Part shown: positions 7,423-8,533 of the stretch, one piece after another
Position numbering within the stretch: position 1 is the stretch's first letter
Layout of the letters: each line of letters starts with the position of its first letter
Notes under the pieces: model-generated
Databases searched by the model: none
Seen by the model: only the letters and a program-made list of their open reading frames with translations
What the model was told of the DNA's origin: nothing
Position numbers and translations under genes: made by a program
Source of the DNA: Bacteroidaceae bacterium
Lineage (GTDB): Bacteria > Bacteroidota > Bacteroidia > Bacteroidales > Bacteroidaceae
Assembly: GCA_017472905.1 (NCBI GenBank)
Contig: JAFUNW010000231.1
Location: 1-8,533, forward strand
DNA length: 8,533 nucleotides
Reading direction: 5' to 3'

Positions 7423-8533
7423 ATGCTTAAAAAGTTTCTTTTCTTTTTAACATTGGCAACTATGTTACACAGTTGCTCATCCGAGGACGATACAATGTCG
7501 TCCTTGGATGAGTCCATTCAGTCGACCATAGAAGGAGCTTATGAAACCGATAATCGATGGATATATGAGCAAATGAATTACCATTATCTATGGCGGGAGG
7601 ATTTACCTGATTCCTTATCTTGTGATTACACGACAGATCCGGTAACCTTTTACTATTCGTTACTTTCTGCCAAGGACAGATTCTCTTATTGCGAACGGAA
7701 TACTAGTTACACAGGTCCGATAGATCAATTGCATTATGGATTTGAATACCAGATGTACGAAAACCATTGTGGCGAAAAGTTGTTGCAAGTATTGTATATA
7801 ACGTCAGAAGTCCTTAAAAAACAAAATTTACATCGCGGAGATTGGTTAAGAGAATTGAATGCATTATCCCAAAGGAATGATATCAAACTATACGAACGAG
7901 GAGAAATTAAAGAAAACACCTTTATCCCACTTGACACACTCACTGTGGAACTTAACATTTGGGGAAATACACAAAATACGGTTTATATGGATTCTATTTA
8001 TTTCATAAATGGCAAAAAAATCGGCTATTTGTGTTATTTGGAATACGATAATACCCGAGATTTAGAAAAAAGTATTAAAAAATTCAACCAAGAGAATATT
8101 GATGAACTTATATTGGATTTACGATACAATCCCGGAGGCTATGTAAGCACTTGTCTTTATTTATGCAATTCAATTGTTCCGGCAAATGCTTATGGAATGA
8201 TTTTCCAACAACGTAGATACAACGACATCTTAGCGAAAGAATTAAAAAAAGAAACAGGAGAGGAAATGAGTAAAGAATATTACTCCACTCCCTCGCGACA
8301 AGGAAATACTTTAGGCACAAAACTATATGGGCTGGATCTTAATCGACTATACGTATTAACATCCCAATATACTGCTTCTGCAAGCGAAGCGAATATTATC
8401 TGTTTACGCCCCTACATGGATGTATTTATCATTGGTGAACAGACATACGGTAAAGGAGTTGGTTCATATACAATAAGGGATTCCCGATATAAATACCAGT
8501 TGCAACCCATTACTTCACAATATTACAATGCAA
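7423..8533 (+). CDS. S41-family (C-terminal processing) serine peptidase lipoprotein (3' partial)
   Basis: The frame is open to the end of the window; 370 residues are visible. The signal peptide ends in LHSC (Cys 18), followed by S-S-E-D-D, a surface-export type signal for Bacteroidota lipoproteins. Residues 40-95 (NRWIYEQMNYHYLW, then SLLSAKDRFSYC) match the N-terminal domain seen in many S41 lipoproteins of this phylum. A probable PDZ-like region follows (about 105-160). The S41 core begins with GKKIGYLCYLEY (197-208) and has LDLRYNPGG (231-239), TASASE with the expected nucleophile Ser 319 (bases 8377-8379), and TYGKGVG with Lys 344 (8452-8454). The 25-residue Ser-Lys spacing equals that of the plant D1 processing protease, so the Ser/Lys dyad looks intact. 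Members cleave near C-termini of exported proteins. The ATG at 7423 is chosen because it gives a complete signal peptide. A strong inverted repeat lies just after the Cys codon. It is the second protease of the cluster, after the FHA-linked one. Confidence 0.93.
   Translation, partial: MLKKFLFFLTLATMLHSCSSEDDTMSSLDESIQSTIEGAYETDNRWIYEQMNYHYLWREDLPDSLSCDYTTDPVTFYYSLLSAKDRFSYCERNTSYTGPIDQLHYGFEYQMYENHCGEKLLQVLYITSEVLKKQNLHRGDWLRELNALSQRNDIKLYERGEIKENTFIPLDTLTVELNIWGNTQNTVYMDSIYFINGKKIGYLCYLEYDNTRDLEKSIKKFNQENIDELILDLRYNPGGYVSTCLYLCNSIVPANAYGMIFQQRRYNDILAKELKKETGEEMSKEYYSTPSRQGNTLGTKLYGLDLNRLYVLTSQYTASASEANIICLRPYMDVFIIGEQTYGKGVGSYTIRDSRYKYQLQPITSQYYNA
7475..7513 (+). repeat. Long inverted repeat/hairpin inside the S41 gene, next to the lipobox
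   Basis: The arms CTCATCCGAGGACGA (7476-7490) and TCGTCCTTGGATGAG (7498-7512) are reverse complements at 14 of 15 positions. As RNA the single mismatch is a G-U pair (7483 with 7505), and a further G-U pair (7475 with 7513) extends the stem to 16 pairs around a 7-base loop, TACAATG. The arms are about 60% GC in an otherwise AT-rich gene. No T tract follows, so it is not a standard terminator. The stem starts about 53 bases after the start codon, and the loop holds an in-frame ATG (7495, Met 25). The arms encode SSEDD and SSLDE. It could act as a translational or attenuation control, or a protein or RNase site, or be a by-product of a local inverted duplication. Confidence 0.75.

Noticed and set aside
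7734..8320. Minus-strand open frames of 74 and 70 codons
   Set aside because: They are opposite the S41 peptidase, whose motifs are intact on the plus strand; the frames have no recognisable domain.
1..8533. tRNA or rRNA genes, CRISPR arrays, insertion sequences, attachment sites
   Set aside because: Nothing of the kind was seen; the window is almost entirely filled by the eight genes, with no gap over 45 bases.

Overview
This window looks like chromosomal DNA from a member of the Bacteroidota, most likely of the order Bacteroidales. The evidence is moderately AT-rich coding DNA, weak or absent Shine-Dalgarno sequences, two lipoproteins whose Cys is followed by an acidic/Ser export signal (C-T-N-D-D and C-S-S-E-D-D), a PorT-like outer-membrane barrel, and an S41 peptidase with the N-terminal domain typical of this phylum. 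Genus cannot be fixed from the sequence.

All eight genes lie on the + strand and are tightly packed, with successive spacings of 2, 10, 45, -1, 18, 21 and 13 bases. I found no TAnnTTTG-type (Bacteroidetes -7) element upstream of any internal gene and no terminator, so one long transcript starting left of the window is the simplest reading. The first gene (kinase) lacks its 5' end and the last (S41 peptidase) lacks its 3' end.

Left block (1-4158), phospho-signalling at the inner membrane: a Hanks-type Ser/Thr kinase that ends in a bare C-terminal membrane anchor; a PP2C-type phosphatase with a membrane segment and an extracytoplasmic coiled-coil tail; a small FHA protein with a membrane segment and a Lys-rich extracytoplasmic tail; and a 519-residue protein joining two cytoplasmic FHA domains, a membrane segment and a periplasmic trypsin-like serine protease. 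Together they supply a writer, an eraser and readers of phosphothreonine, with one reader wired physically to a protease across the membrane.

Right block (4158-8533), exported proteins: a secreted WG-repeat protein with a C-terminal beta-sandwich-like domain, an outer-membrane beta-barrel, a lipoprotein with possible FimB/Mfa2-like features, and an S41-family lipoprotein peptidase. The 1-base overlap between the FHA-protease gene and the WG-repeat gene ties the blocks together.

The working model (inference) is an inside-out trans-envelope system: cytoplasmic kinase and phosphatase set the phosphorylation state, FHA domains read it, and the result is passed to a periplasmic protease and the periplasmic and outer-membrane partners. 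Two other points merit attention: FHA domain 2 of the protease has lost its phospho-binding Arg, and a near-perfect 15-base inverted repeat sits just downstream of the lipobox in the S41 peptidase gene.
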